Shown piece by piece: positions 1 to 10,516 of a stretch of 64,000 bases of DNA. The translations under genes were made by a program, and so were the position numbers. The notes under the pieces were generated by a model. That model searched no databases. It worked only from the letters and a program-made list of their open reading frames with translations, and was not told where the DNA came from. Origin of the DNA: Nicotiana tabacum (lineage: Eukaryota > Streptophyta > Magnoliopsida > Solanales > Solanaceae); contig NC_134101.1 in NCBI RefSeq assembly GCF_000715075.1, forward strand, positions 193,522,103-193,586,102, written 5' to 3'. Each line of letters begins with the position of its first letter. Position 1 is the first letter of the stretch.

Positions 1-1330
1 CTAGCAGGGTACCCCCCAGAAGATGGGGTCCAATCGGAGTCCTAGAGAGAGACCCTTACCCAACAATTACCGGCTCCTCCGCCACCTGAGGATATTCCTA
101 GGGAGACCGCACATCCAGCTCCTCATCTGCTTCCATCAGATCAAAACTTGAGAAGTGCGGTGCATTTGTTGGCACAGTTGGTAGCTACCGAGCAATAGGC
201 TAGGGAATCCGCTAGTGCAGGATCTTCGGAGGGATTTGGGAGTTCAACGGTCCGAGAGTTTATTGCTTTGAATCCCCCATAGTTCACGGGGACAGATCAG
301 AGTAAGGACCTGCAGGATTTCATAGATCAGCTTCATAGGATCTTTCGTGTTATGCATGCTATGGAGAAATAGCCAATTGAGTTAGTAGCTTTTTGACTTC
401 GAGATATAGCCATCCTTTGGTACGAGGGATGGTAAAGGTCCAGGGGACGTGATACACCTCCTGCTATTTGGTAGAATTTTTCATATGCCTTCCTTGACCA
501 GTACTTACTGCGAGAGATCCGACAGGCCTGACTCGATCAGTTTCTAGCCCTCAAGCAGGGCAATATGAGTGCTCGAGAGTATAGTCTCCATTTTGACTCA
601 TTGGCAAGATATTCACCATCCATAGTTGCTACTATGCGGGATAGGATCCACAGGTTTATAGTAGGGTTGGCCCCAGAGTTGACCGAGGCAGGTGCCACCG
701 CTGCATTACAGAATAGTATGGATATCTCTCGGATTCAGGCATTTGCCCAGAATATAGAAAGGGGTAGGCGTCAGCAACAGGGTATGGAGAGGACTGAGTA
801 AGGGCAGTGGAAGAGGATGAGATTTGCCAGATCTCAGGAGCAGCCTCAGGGTAGTTATAGGCCCCAATACTTCAAACGAACACTTATACCTTCGCCACCT
901 CAGTCACAGGGTTACAGGTATGATCGTTATACTCAGTCAGGACTAGGTGAGAGCTCCTACGTCAAGTTTGCAGCGATAATGAGGTTCAGGGTAAACATGG
1001 CCATTTTTGCCACGTTGTGCCATCTGCGGTAGAAGACATTTGGGCCAATACCGAGCCAATTCCGATGTTTGTTATACATTTGGACGTCCAGGACATATGA
1101 TGCGAGATTGCCCACATAGAGATTCTGGGGGTATGGCGCAACCAGCGAATTCAGCAATAGGATCAGCTATGTTTGTGCATCTTTCAGGGCACAAGTCAGT
1201 CTTCAGCTGGTAGAGGTTGAGGTTGAGGGTCCAGTTCAGGTGGTAACTAGAATTGTATCTATACTCTAGCAAGTCGACAGGACCAAGAGTCCTCACTAGA
1301 CGTTGTGACAGTTATGTTGACCATTTGTTC
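1..1330 (+). pseudogene. gag remnant of Tekay-type element
   Basis: Gag would form the capsid and nucleocapsid of the retrotransposon particle. Readable pieces lie in frame 1 (565-801 and 817-1032) and then in frame 2 from 1007, so there is a frameshift around 960-1007. A zinc-knuckle block at 1070-1111 reads CYTFGRPGHMMRDC; it keeps the first Cys, the His and the last Cys, but the second Cys of the CX2CX4HX4C motif is Phe. Upstream of it CAICGRRH resembles the half-finger that precedes the knuckle in this clade. Stops (TAG, TGA) interrupt positions 1-560. The start codon is outside the window. It is non-functional. Confidence 0.75.
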
Positions 1331-1900
1331 TCACGATGTTTATCCCTTGATAGACCTAGGATATACTTTATCATGTATTACCCCATTTGTCGCGAGGAAA
1401 TTTGGTATAGTGCCTAAAATACTAAGTGATCTTTTTGAGGTATCTACACCGGTTGGAGAATTGATTATCGTTAGATAGGTTTACCGAGGTTTTACAGTAT
1501 CAGTTTGTGGTCGTCATACCTCAAACGACCTAGTTGAGCTAGAGATGTTGGATTTTGATGTTATCATAGGCATGGACTGGTTGGCAGCTTGTTATGCCAT
1601 AGTTGATTGTCGAGCAAAGACATCCATATTTCATTTTCAGTGTAAGCCAGTTCTTGAATGGGTAGGTAATACAGTGACACCTAGAGGTAGGTTGATTTCC
1701 TATCTAAAGGCGAGGAAAATGATCGCAAAAGTGTGCATTTATCATATTGTGCAAGTTAAAGATGCAAATTCTGAGATACCTACACTTCAGTCTATTCCAG
1801 TAGTCAAAGAGTACTCGGATGTATTTCCAGATGAACTTCCAAGTATTCCTCAAGAGCGAGAGATTGATTTTGACATCGATTTGCTTCTGGGAACATAACC
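1331..1900 (+). pseudogene. aspartic protease remnant (Tekay-type)
   Basis: This should be a retropepsin that cuts the polyprotein. Around 1345-1400 the frame reads LIDLGYTLSC followed by ITPFVAR; it keeps the active-site Asp, but the usual D-[ST/P]-G is D-L-G. The flap/C-terminal block MLDFDVIIGMDWLA at 1545-1586, followed by a short Cys/Ala-rich stretch, is typical of chromovirus proteases just before RT. The linker at 1790-1898 (EYSDVFPDELP, then an acidic DFDIDL) is the familiar protease-RT bridge. A stop at 1896-1898 separates it from RT in the same frame. Confidence 0.78.
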
Positions 1901-1922
1901 AATATCCATCCCTCCATATAGA

Positions 1923-3117
1923 ATGACACCTGCCGAATTGAAGGAGTTGAAGGAGCAGTTAAAAGATTTACTAGAGAAAGGTTTCATCAGACCTAGTACC
2001 TCACCTTGGGGTACATTGGTACTATTTGTATGGAAGAAAGATGGCTCGTTGAGGATGTGTATCGATTATAGGCAACTGAAAAAGGTAATTATTAAGAATA
2101 AGTATCCACTTCCAAGGATAGACAACTTGTTTGATCAGTTACAGGGAGCTAGATGCTTTTGAAAGATAGATTTGAGGTAAGGATACCACCAGGTCAGATT
2201 TTGGGAGAAAGATATTCCTAAGATAGACTTCAAGACCCGATATGGCCACTTCGAGTTCCTTATCATGTCCTTCGGGTTGACAAATGCACCTGCCATATTT
2301 ATGGACTTGATGAATAGCCAATTTCGGCAATATTTAGATCTATTCGTGATAGTCTTTATTGACGATATTCTAGTTTATTCACGTTCAGAGGATGAGCATG
2401 TGGACCACCTACAAGCGGTACTCCAAACCCTCTGTGATAATAAATTGTATGCTAAGTTTTCTAAGTGTGAGTTCTAGTTGAAGTCTGTAGCATTCTTGGG
2501 GCACATTGTATCCGACGGAGGTATAAAGGTAGACACTCAGAAGATTGAGGTTGTGAAATCCTGGCCTAGACCTACCACTCCGATAGAGATTCGTAGCTTT
2601 TTAGGCTTAGCAGGATACTACCGGAGGTTTGTAAAGGGTTTTTCTTCTCTTTCAACACCATTAACGAAGCTGACACAGAAAGAGACTAAGTTTTAGTGGA
2701 TAAAGGCATGTGAGTAGAGTTTCCAAGAGCTTAAGAATAGGTTGACCTCAGCACTAGTTCTAGCACTTCTAGAGGGTCCAAATGGTTATGTCATGTATTG
2801 TGATGCCTCAGGTGTCAGGTTAGGATGTGTCCTGATGCAACATAGGAAAGTAATTGCGTATGATTCAAGGCAGTTAAGAAAGCACGAATAGAATTATCCG
2901 ACCCACAACCTCGAATTAGCTGTGGTTGTCCATGCTCTTAAAATATAGCGGCATTTATTTATATGGTGTTCATGTTAATATATTCACAGATCATAAACTT
3001 CAATATATCTTCAAGCAAAAAGAATTAAACTTGCGATAGAGGTGGTGGTACGATGTTAACATTCTCTACCATCCAAGGAAAGCTAATGTTGTAGCAGATG
3101 CCTTAAGTCGCCGATTC
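1923..3117 (+). pseudogene. Reverse transcriptase and RNase H remnant (Tekay-type)
   Basis: The RT fingers and palm are easy to recognise: [31 protein letters not shown], a broken KIDLR..GYHQ block, [10 protein letters not shown], and the catalytic FIDDILVYS near 2356-2382. The connection domain [17 protein letters not shown] follows at about 2593-2645. RNase H begins at YVMYCDASG (about 2786) and continues through AYDSRQLRKHE. A frameshift near 2955 moves it to frame 1, where FTDHK and ANVVADALSRR (about 3080-3115) keep RNase H landmarks. Stops at 2160-2162, 2475-2477, 2694-2696 and others kill the frame. About seven residues seem missing before the last RNase H block. Confidence 0.88.
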
Positions 3118-4690
3118 ATGAGTAGCTTAGCACATGTAGAGGCCGAAGAAAGACAATTAACTAGAGAGATTCATCAATTGGCTTCTTTGGGGGTTCAGTT
3201 AGTGGACTCTGGTAATGGAGGAGTTGTACTCCAAAATACTACAAAATCATCTCTCATAGCTGAAGCAAAGGAAAGGCAGTACGAGGACCCAGAGTTAGTC
3301 GAGTTGAGAGAGCGGGTTCCACAACAGAAGAAGCCATTATTAGAACTCAAAGGAGTTGGGGTTCTTAGATACAGGGGTCGTTTGTGTGTTCCAGAATTAG
3401 TAGGGCTACAAGACAGGATTATGTCAGAGGCACATTATTCGTGGTACTCCATTCACCCTGTGTCGACAAAGATGTATCATGACATTAAGGAGGTGTATTG
3501 GTGAAATGATATGATGAAGAACATTGATGAGTATGTCGCTCAATGCCCTAGTTGCTAGCAGGTGAAGATAGAGCACCAGAATCCTGGAGGGCTAATGCAG
3601 ACTACAGAGATACCCAAATAGAAATGGGAGGCGATAAACATTGACTTTATCACGGGTTTACCTCATTCTCAATGTAAGTTCGATTCCATATGGGTGATAG
3701 TCGATAGGCTCACGAAATTAGCTCATTTCCTACCGGTTAGATCTACATATACAACAGAAGATTATGCAAAATTATATATTAAAGAGATAGTGCGACTACA
3801 CGGAGTGCCAATATCTATTATATCTGACTGTGGGGATCAGTTTACAACACATTTTTGGAGGTCATTTCAGAAAGGTCTAGGGACACAGGTGAATCTGAGC
3901 ACAGCTTTTTATTCACAAATTGATCGACAAGCCGAAAGAATAATTCAGACACTCGAGGATATGTTACGAACATGTGTGTTGTATTTTAAAATGAGTTAGG
4001 ATGAACATTTACCTCTTATCGAGTTTGCATATAATAACAGTTATCACTCCAGTATCCAGATGGCTTCGTATGAGGCTTTGTTTGGGCGCAGGTGCAGATC
4101 TCCTATAGGGTGGTTTGATGTAGGAGAATCTAGGTTACATAGGCCAGACCTGGTTTAGCAGGCCATAGAAAAAGTAAAGCTTATTCGAAAGTGACTGTTG
4201 ATAGCTCAGAGTCGTCAAAAGTCATAATCTGACGTGCGGCGACGATATTTAAAGTTCGGGGTTGATGACTAGGTATTCTTAAATGTGTCACCTATGAACG
4301 GTATGATGAGGTTTGGCAAGAAAGGCAATCGTAGCCCACAGTATATTGGACCTTATAGGATCATTCGGAGAGTGGGACAAGTAGCTTATGAGTTAGAATT
4401 GCCCTCAGAATTGGAGTCTGTTCATCTAGTTTTTCACGTATCTATGTTACGAAAGTGCATTGGCGATCCTACCCGAGTGGTGCCCATGGATGATGTACAG
4501 ATTATAGAGGACTTATAATACGAGAAAACTTTGGTTGCCATCCTAGACAAACACATCTGCAAGTTACGAAATAAGGAGGTAGCATCCGTGAAAGTCGTAT
4601 GGAGAAGCAAGAATGTGGACGGGATGACGTGGGAAGCGGAGGAAGAAATGAAGTCTAAATACCCCATCTATTTCAAACTGGAGATATGGC
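3118..4690 (+). pseudogene. Integrase remnant with chromodomain-like C-terminus (Tekay-type)
   Basis: The zinc-binding HHCC half is visible as SIHPVSTKMYHDI and CPSC (about 3450-3555). The catalytic core keeps its three acidic positions: Asp in NIDFITGLP (about 3640), Asp in ISDCGDQFT (about 3825) and Glu in RQAERIIQTLEDML (about 3930). The GPY/F-like block YIGPYRIIRRVGQVAYELELP follows at 4339-4400. A tail at about 4520-4680 (VAILDKHICKLRNKEV, VKVVWRSKNVDGMTWE) has the spacing of the chromodomain-like module that targets chromoviruses to heterochromatin. Stops at 3503, 3556, 3620, 3997 and 4270 interrupt the frame, mostly TAG where Trp or Gln is usual. Confidence 0.87.
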
Positions 4691-4930
4691 TCGAAATTTA
4701 AGGGATACCTCAGCAGAACTCTACTCAGGCCAGTAGGTCTCATCAAGTAAGCTCTCATTTTGACTGTCAGAATTTATGATGAACAGATGTGTGAAGCCAA
4801 GTATTGCTATGTATAAATAGTGGCCATGTGTGGTGTGTATAGTATGTTTTTTGGCTACGTATAGGTTGGTTTCAGTCTAATATACGAAGGAGACTCTGGC
4901 AAAACATTTTCCAAGGTATCTAAGAGTAAA
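4691..4930 (+). other. 3' UTR of the Tekay-type element
   Basis: Between the end of the chromodomain-like tail and the conserved pre-PPT box there is no open frame of note. I see no separate feature in this stretch. Confidence 0.6.
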
Positions 4931-4964
4931 CATTCAAGGACGAATGTTTCTTAGGGGGGAAGGA
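4931..4964 (+). other. Pre-PPT palindrome and polypurine tract
   Basis: CATTCAAGGACGAATG (4931-4946) is a slightly damaged inverted repeat of a box also seen before the PPT of the element at 28070-38216 (36740-36755). It is followed by the purine run AGGGGGGAAGGA at 4953-4964, which would prime plus-strand DNA synthesis. The LTR begins at the next base with TGTTACATC. Confidence 0.8.
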
Positions 4965-6849
4965 TGTTACATCTCGCATTTTTCGTACGTTAAAGTTTCA
5001 TATTCAGCTAATTGACATAGACTCGGGGATGATATTATCTTGAGATTAGCATATTTATGCTATTTATAACAAGCAATAAGTACGGGCCATGAAGGATAAA
5101 GGTACACGAATAAAAGAAAATATGTTTTGTTGAAGGTTCTCAATTTGGGATAAAATACGGGCCGAGCGATACTACCCGATATTTATGGACTAGTACCATA
5201 CAACGAACCATATGACCGTGATAATATGATGTATAAAGTATATTAAAAATAAGTAAAATTTTAGGTAATTTGAGATAATTCTTAATTATATGGGTAATTG
5301 GTTAATTATTGGGTAGCGGGACAATACCTAATTAATTATTAATTATAGGTTAAGATTTAATAAAAATCCTCCCTCACCTTATATGGCATCAAGCTACCAC
5401 CCAACCCAAATGACTCATTAGTCATGTTGGGTAGGTGGCAATTTAAGGTGCTAACTAAATTACACCTCATACTAACATTTCCAACGCAAAATGACTACAC
5501 CCTTATATTGGCTAAAAGAAGAGATTTCTTAAGAGAGATATTCAACTAAGTTCTTATAACGAGAGACTAACGAGTTCCTAAAATTCAGTAATTCTCTCAA
5601 GAATTTTTACACATTAACTAGAGTGTTTAAGGCATGTAGCAACGAAAAAACTTCCACAGTCCAATGTAAAAATTTTGCGATTCTAAAAGGAGTATGGTGC
5701 AATCTTTTCCGGGAACATCATATAGATTCTTCCCACTCCAGGTATGTTAAGGCTAAGCTCTTCCTTCATATTACATGATCTCGTAATAATACAAGTTTGA
5801 TAACGAGTCATAAAGAAAAATTCATATCCCGGAATTTATGTATATTTTGCTAGTCTCGCAAGTTACATATATTTTCATAGTTTTGTAAGTTACGATATTC
5901 TCCTTATCGGGACTTTATATTCAATTGAGTATTTCATTCTTCCAGTCAAGAGAGTAGAGAATTTATATATACAATATTAAAGTATTTTCATTTCCATCGA
6001 GCTATAATCGATGGGCAGGCCCCTATTGGGCAACCTCTGATCAGATGGTAAGTTATACACCGAGCCTACTGTAGCTGAGCGCCTATGTGCGGGCCCAATT
6101 GGCCGAGATACAGAGCGTAGTATGGTTGAGCACCAATGAATGAGCCTACTACGTCAGGGCAGTTATATATATATATATATACACCGAGCCTTATTGGGCC
6201 GGACAACTACTTTACTTATTATATTGAGAGAATTAAGTCAGTATCAGCAGGTTAGCATATGTTCAAGTTATCAGTTCAGTTTCAGATTTCAATATATTGT
6301 CTTACATACTCAGTACATTATTTTGTACTGACGTCCCTTTTTGGGGGCGTTGTATTTCATACGTGCAGGTTCGGACATACATACAGGTAGACCTCCTCAG
6401 TAGGTGTTTGCCCGAGTTCAGCCTTATCGGTAAGCTCCCTGTCTTTTTTAAGTTGTCGGGTCTAGCAGTTTGGTGTACATTTTGTACATATATGTATATA
6501 GGTTAAGGTAGGTCGGGTCCATGTTCCGATCACAATACATCTATTAGTAGAGGCTTGTAGACATACCCTGTCAGTTAGTGTAGTATGTTGGGCTTGTAGG
6601 CCCTGTACGTATATTTTGTTGGCCTGTCAGTTGTAGTAATTATGACGGCCTTGCCAGCCCAGCTTTATGTTGACATTCAGTCAACGATAGTATCTATTTA
6701 GTTTTATATTTTTCATTGCACATTATCTTGCGATGTGGTTCATGGCCAAAGTATGACATTACATATTCAGAGTCTCTTAGTCGCAAGTGGTATGCAAGGA
6801 TAGGTGAGGCATTGGGTGCCGGTCTTGCCCCTAGGCTCGGGGCATGACA
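4965..6849 (+). repeat. 3' LTR of the Tekay-type element (1885 bp)
   Basis: It begins TGTTACATCTCGC directly after the PPT and ends GGCATGACA, so it has TG...CA termini. It contains a short (TA)n run near 6166-6183, a conserved stem-loop at 6311-6330 (arms CAGTACA and TGTACTG) and an AT-rich core. Its segment around 5990-6140 is homologous, in the opposite orientation, to the solo LTR at 41051-43944. No open frame inside it looks coding. Confidence 0.85.
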
Positions 6850-7500
6850 TGATTATACCCCGACTAGGCATCGAGAAAGGTGAGGATCTTGTGGTCGGTC
6901 GTGGCATCGATCAGGCGGTCGATATTGGGCAACGGGAATGAATCTTTGGGGCAAGCTTTATTCAAGTCTTTATAATCTACACACATTCTTAATTTATTCC
7001 CCTTTTGGGAACTACCACCACATTATCCAACCATTTGGGATATTTTACCTCCCTAATAAACCCTATTTTGAGGAGTTTTGCTACTTCGTCCTTGATGAAC
7101 GCATGTTTTACCTCAGATTGAGGTCTCCTTTTTTGCTTTACCAGTTTGAACCTGGGGTCTACACTTAGTCGATAGGTGGTTATTTCCGGCGGGATCCCTC
7201 TCATGTCTAAATGGTACCAAACAAAGCAATCGATATTATTAATAAGAAATTGAATGAGTTTTTTCTTGAGTTCTGGGGTTAGTCCCGTTCTCAGGTATAC
7301 CTTCTGATCTGGGAGATGCTTAGTCAAAATAACTTGCTCCAGTTCTTCAATCATTGAAATTGTTTCATCCAATTCTTCGGGGACAATAAAGGTTTGGGGA
7401 GTGAAGAAATCTTCTTCATCGTCCTCGAGGGTCTGTTTATCTACCGACTCCTTCGAGGCAGAAGGCATAGAAGTTGGTACCTCCTCGTGAACCGCAAACA
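6850..7500 (-). pseudogene. RT N-terminal part (Tat lineage), truncated
   Basis: The minus frame from 7501 to 6989 holds the acidic protease-RT linker (TLEDDEEDFFTP, VPEELDETISMIEELEQ) and the RT start (DMRGIPPEI, FIKDEVAKLLKIGFI, EVKYPKWLDNVVVVPK). A one-base frameshift near 7000 moves the frame, which then reads CVDYKDLNKACPKDSFPL and NIDRLIDATTDHKILTFLDA down to 6870. A stop follows, then SGYN at 6850. The ACPKDSFPLP wording is typical of the Tat/Retand branch. The rest of RT, including the catalytic YxDD, is absent, because the neighbouring Tekay LTR begins here. Confidence 0.85.
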
Positions 7501-7509
7501 TCTCCTTTG

Positions 7510-7880
7510 CCGCATGTTGTTACCCATATACCATTTTTATACCACCTTTTGTTGGAAATTTCATCATCTGATGAAGAGTTGACGGTACTGCCCTCAAATT
7601 GTGTATCCACGTCCTTCCAAGCAATGCATTGTACCTCATGTCACCTTCGATGATGTGAAATTGGTATTCCGAACTATATCAGACATGTTGACCGGGAGGG
7701 TGATCTCCCCCTTCATTGCTTCACCGGCCATGTTGAAGCCATTGAGGACTCGGGAGGTAGGTATGACGTGGTTGAGCAGTCCGAGATGTTCTACCACCTA
7801 TCTACCCGATCACGTTGGCCGAGCTACCTGGATCTACGAGTACATGTTTAACTTAAACGTTATTCAAGAGAAATGAAATT
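7510..7880 (-). pseudogene. Aspartic protease remnant (Tat lineage)
   Basis: The active-site codons at 7834-7820 read DPGSS, inside HVLVDPGSSANV, so this copy keeps the catalytic Asp and the Gly that are altered in the copy at 19906-20376. Downstream the frame is shifted more than once; the block GDMRYNALLGR and then TLHQMMKFPTK can be recovered between about 7690 and 7550. A stop (TAG) follows soon after the active site. It would have processed Gag-Pol in the virus-like particle. Confidence 0.75.
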
Positions 7881-8329
7881 ACCAGCGCATCGTTATGCAG
7901 ATGAGACAAGGTGTCTAAGTCTTCTTTACTAAATGCTAGGATGTCCTCGGGTATGCAGCCCCGAATTTGACCTTCCGTTGTAGTGGAAACTTTTTCCTGT
8001 TTGATCATAGGTCCTTGAGGAACGTTGGTCCCCCCAATGATCATATGAATGATGTGCTGAGATTTTTCTGTTCAGTTCCTCTTGTCTGCCTCTCTTTCCT
8101 TTCGGGCCAGGGTTTTTCAAGCTTCATGTTGGTTTTCTTGGCGTATACTCCTGTTAGTGTGGGAGCTTATATCGACATGTTGGGCATTGCGTGAGACCAC
8201 ATCCATGGGGATTGGCTCTGGTGCATCCTCAAGATTTTGCAGTGGTACACCGACGCCTAGAACAGCTACATCATTCTCTCCATGGTCTTCAAGACCATGG
8301 TTTTCATGTGCGTTCACTGAGTTAGACAT
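7881..8329 (-). pseudogene. gag N-terminus fused to gag C-terminal tail (internal deletion)
   Basis: An ATG at 8329 starts MSNSVNAHENHGLEDHGEN, nearly identical to the start at 50631 in the 45687-51480 element. After about 70 residues and a stop, the frame jumps to the segment (KREADKRN, HIIHMI, FSKEDLDTLSHLHNDALVISF) that in the other two copies lies after the zinc-knuckle region. The whole capsid core and knuckle are therefore missing here. The deletion is internal and not shared with the other copies. Confidence 0.7.
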
Positions 8330-8426
8330 TTTTACTTGAAATCAAAGATTCTTGGGAAAGAAAAAGTGTAAAGAATAACTTGTGTTATTTAGTAAACCAG
8401 CACGAAAACAATCACTATTATTTTTA

Positions 8427-8444
8427 GCCCCACGGTGGGCGCCA
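8427..8444 (-). other. Primer binding site of Retand-like element
   Basis: On the minus strand it reads TGGCGCCCACCGTGGGGC, three bases inside the LTR. The two sister elements carry TGGTGCCC and TGGCACCC at the same place, so this is the copy with the intact CpG. I do not assign the tRNA with certainty. Confidence 0.72.
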
Positions 8445-8447
8445 AAC

Positions 8448-8618
8448 TGTTTACCTCGAAAATGGTAATTACAACTAGATTTGATTTTGTGGTTCTAAAA
8501 ATACGTAATTTTTTTATGTTAGTAGTTAGGCAATAGATTCTAAGTGTGAGCTAAGGAAACGAGATAAGAGATTTGAAGATAATATGTTATACAAACCAAA
8601 TGGCTGGAATCGGGGCCT
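8448..8618 (-). repeat. Truncated 5' LTR of Retand-like element
   Basis: From TGTTTACCTCGAAAATGG at 8448 the sequence matches the first about 170 bp (plus-strand sense) of the LTRs at 45687 and 50749, then stops abruptly. The missing part would be about 560 bp. Beyond 8618 the sequence is Ogre LTR. Confidence 0.82.
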
Positions 8619-10516
8619 ATAGGCAGGTTTTCTAGTAACACATAGTAGTAGACATTGCATTCAAACTCGTGCTTTGATAGTAGACAAGTTATGTGAGCGT
8701 GTGAGTCTCCTAAAGGCATGATTTCTACTAGTGGAAGCTTGTATGGCATATACAGCAAGTCAGATCAAAAGTAAATCACTTGAATCCCATAGGCATGTTT
8801 TCTACCCTTGCATAAAAATATTAGAGTATACCTGTTCCCCCCAATTTCACTAACATCCCCAATTGTTCATTTCAAAGTTATTAAAGGCCCAGTAATGAAA
8901 GTACTTACAAAGGATTATACAAACAGTAACAACAGGCCCAAAAGAAATACCTTGCGTTGTCGGGGCCTTCAACAACTCTCACATAGCATACCCAGGTTCC
9001 AAACATGGTACTATGTTCAGCATCACAACCTAGAATCCATAGAAAAACTCAAGCCAAATCACACAACCATAGATTGACCATATTACTCAGACATTAAATC
9101 ACTTAAACCAGCCAGTTTACATATTTAGTAGATAGTAGGAAGAATGAATTGAGTGTCAAAGATAGCTCAGGTCTCAGTAGTAGAGAGAGTGGATAAATGA
9201 CCCGAAATCCTAGTGTGTCAGAGTTCACAAGGGTCTCAAATGGACCCTGAGGAGTGCTCATACTAGGGAAGTCAGTAGTAAGAGTCTCGGTGGCCTTAGC
9301 TTTTAGCCGGCCAAGAATGATAGGTTCAAAATAGCATATGTAACAAATGAGAGTTAGTGGACAATGGTTAAAGGACAGAAGTTGAGGAAATACACTTATA
9401 GTTTTAGAAGTAGACATAGCAAAGTTGAGAACATAGAACAGCTAATCAACAAGGTCAACAAAACTTAGAAGCAGGTTCAACACTTAGCAAAATAAATAGT
9501 AGAAACATATTGAAAGAGTTAGGGGAGAAACAAGTTTGCAGGATTAACAAGATTATCATACAAATGTGCATATTATCAAACAAGTCTAAGTAGGGCATTA
9601 ACTTAAAAGGTTTAAAGCTTAAAGATCTAACTTATGTTAGGGATTTATCACAATATCATAAGACATCCATGTTGACTCGTATCATGAAGCAGAAAAGTAT
9701 CAAACATAGTATGGAAACACAAACTAAGATGACCATTCTAAAGGTTTCAAATAGTTACTAAGGATATAGGCTGAGCAAAATAGAGAAATGTTGTGAGACA
9801 CACTAACAGGGGAGCAGATCATAGTTGATAGAAAAGGTCTTAACATAGATTAGAGCACATTACATAGGCAAGTCTGTTATTATAGAGATTCAGAATATAA
9901 TGGGAAAGCAAGCTCTTATCAAATAGAAAATGTAGGCATTCAGGTATTGACACAATATACTAATGAACTAAAAAGGTTCAATGCAAGTGCAAAACTAACA
10001 AAGTTGCATACAGGAGTAGACCAGAATACATTAGCTAAACGAACTTAAGAGGGTTCAAATTATTCAAATAATCTCAGAACTGGCAGCATTAGGTGAAATT
10101 AAATGCCAAAGAGGCTCAAAGCGAGTGTAAAGTTAACAAAGTTGCACACAAAAGCAACCCAGAAACACATTAAGCCATGAATTTTAGAAGTAAGAATATG
10201 CAAATCACAGACACATAAGAATGAAATTGCAAAAGTCAAGTGACTTACCAGTTAAACGGACAATAATAAAGAACAAAATTCTGCAAAAACCTAGAATCTT
10301 AATGCGTCAAAGTTCCGAAGTGCTTCAAAGAAACTCCGAGCAATGCTCGCACCAAGAAAAGGTTGAATTATTGAATCCCATTGGCCTTGGCTTTCAGCCG
10401 GCCAAGAACCAAAGTACAGAACAATAGAATGAGGGAACAACAGAACAATAGTTTCACTTTTTAGTGAAATCTAATGATTAAGGGTCTATCTCAAAGGGGA
10501 ATGCGGAGGGGTTTAT
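8616..10516 (-). repeat. Ogre 3' LTR, outer segment
   Basis: It is collinear with 58947-60850 of the 5' LTR at roughly 92% identity over the first 280 bp (by eye). It is broken at 10516 by the Tekay-type element and resumes at 26809. The part matching 57642-58946 is absent, having been lost at the 8616-8618 junction. No gene is seen in it. Confidence 0.88.
10512..10516. repeat. Target site duplication TTTAT (partner 26804-26808)
   Basis: TTTAT directly precedes the LTR start at 10517 and directly follows the LTR end at 26803. The uninterrupted Ogre LTR at about 60850 reads GGGTTTATATACCAG, which confirms the empty site. Confidence 0.93.

Larger units (their letters stand above)
1..6849 (+). 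mobile_element. Tekay/Del-type chromovirus (Ty3/gypsy), 5' end outside window
   Basis: The order gag - protease - RT - RNase H - integrase - chromodomain-like tail - PPT - 3' LTR is readable on the plus strand. The C-terminal chromodomain-like block after integrase and the LTR start TGTTACATC point to the Tekay/Del chromovirus clade. The copy is dead: there are many in-frame stops and at least three frameshifts (gag to protease, and in RNase H near 2955). It ends exactly where a minus-strand Retand-like RT begins (6849/6850), so it probably inserted into that RT. The other half of the target and the 5' LTR would lie before position 1, so the target duplication cannot be checked here. Confidence 0.88.
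6850..8618 (-). mobile_element. Retand-like (Tat lineage) element fragment
   Basis: Read on the minus strand it runs partial 5' LTR (8618-8448), PBS (8444-8427), gag N-terminus (8329), protease and the first part of RT, ending at 6850. It is related to the elements at 17173-26599 and 45687-51480 by LTR, PBS, gag and protease sequence, but it alone goes on into RT, so its parent was autonomous. The low-coordinate end stops in the middle of a conserved RT motif at the Tekay LTR. The high-coordinate end fuses to Ogre LTR sequence at 8616-8618. Confidence 0.82.
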
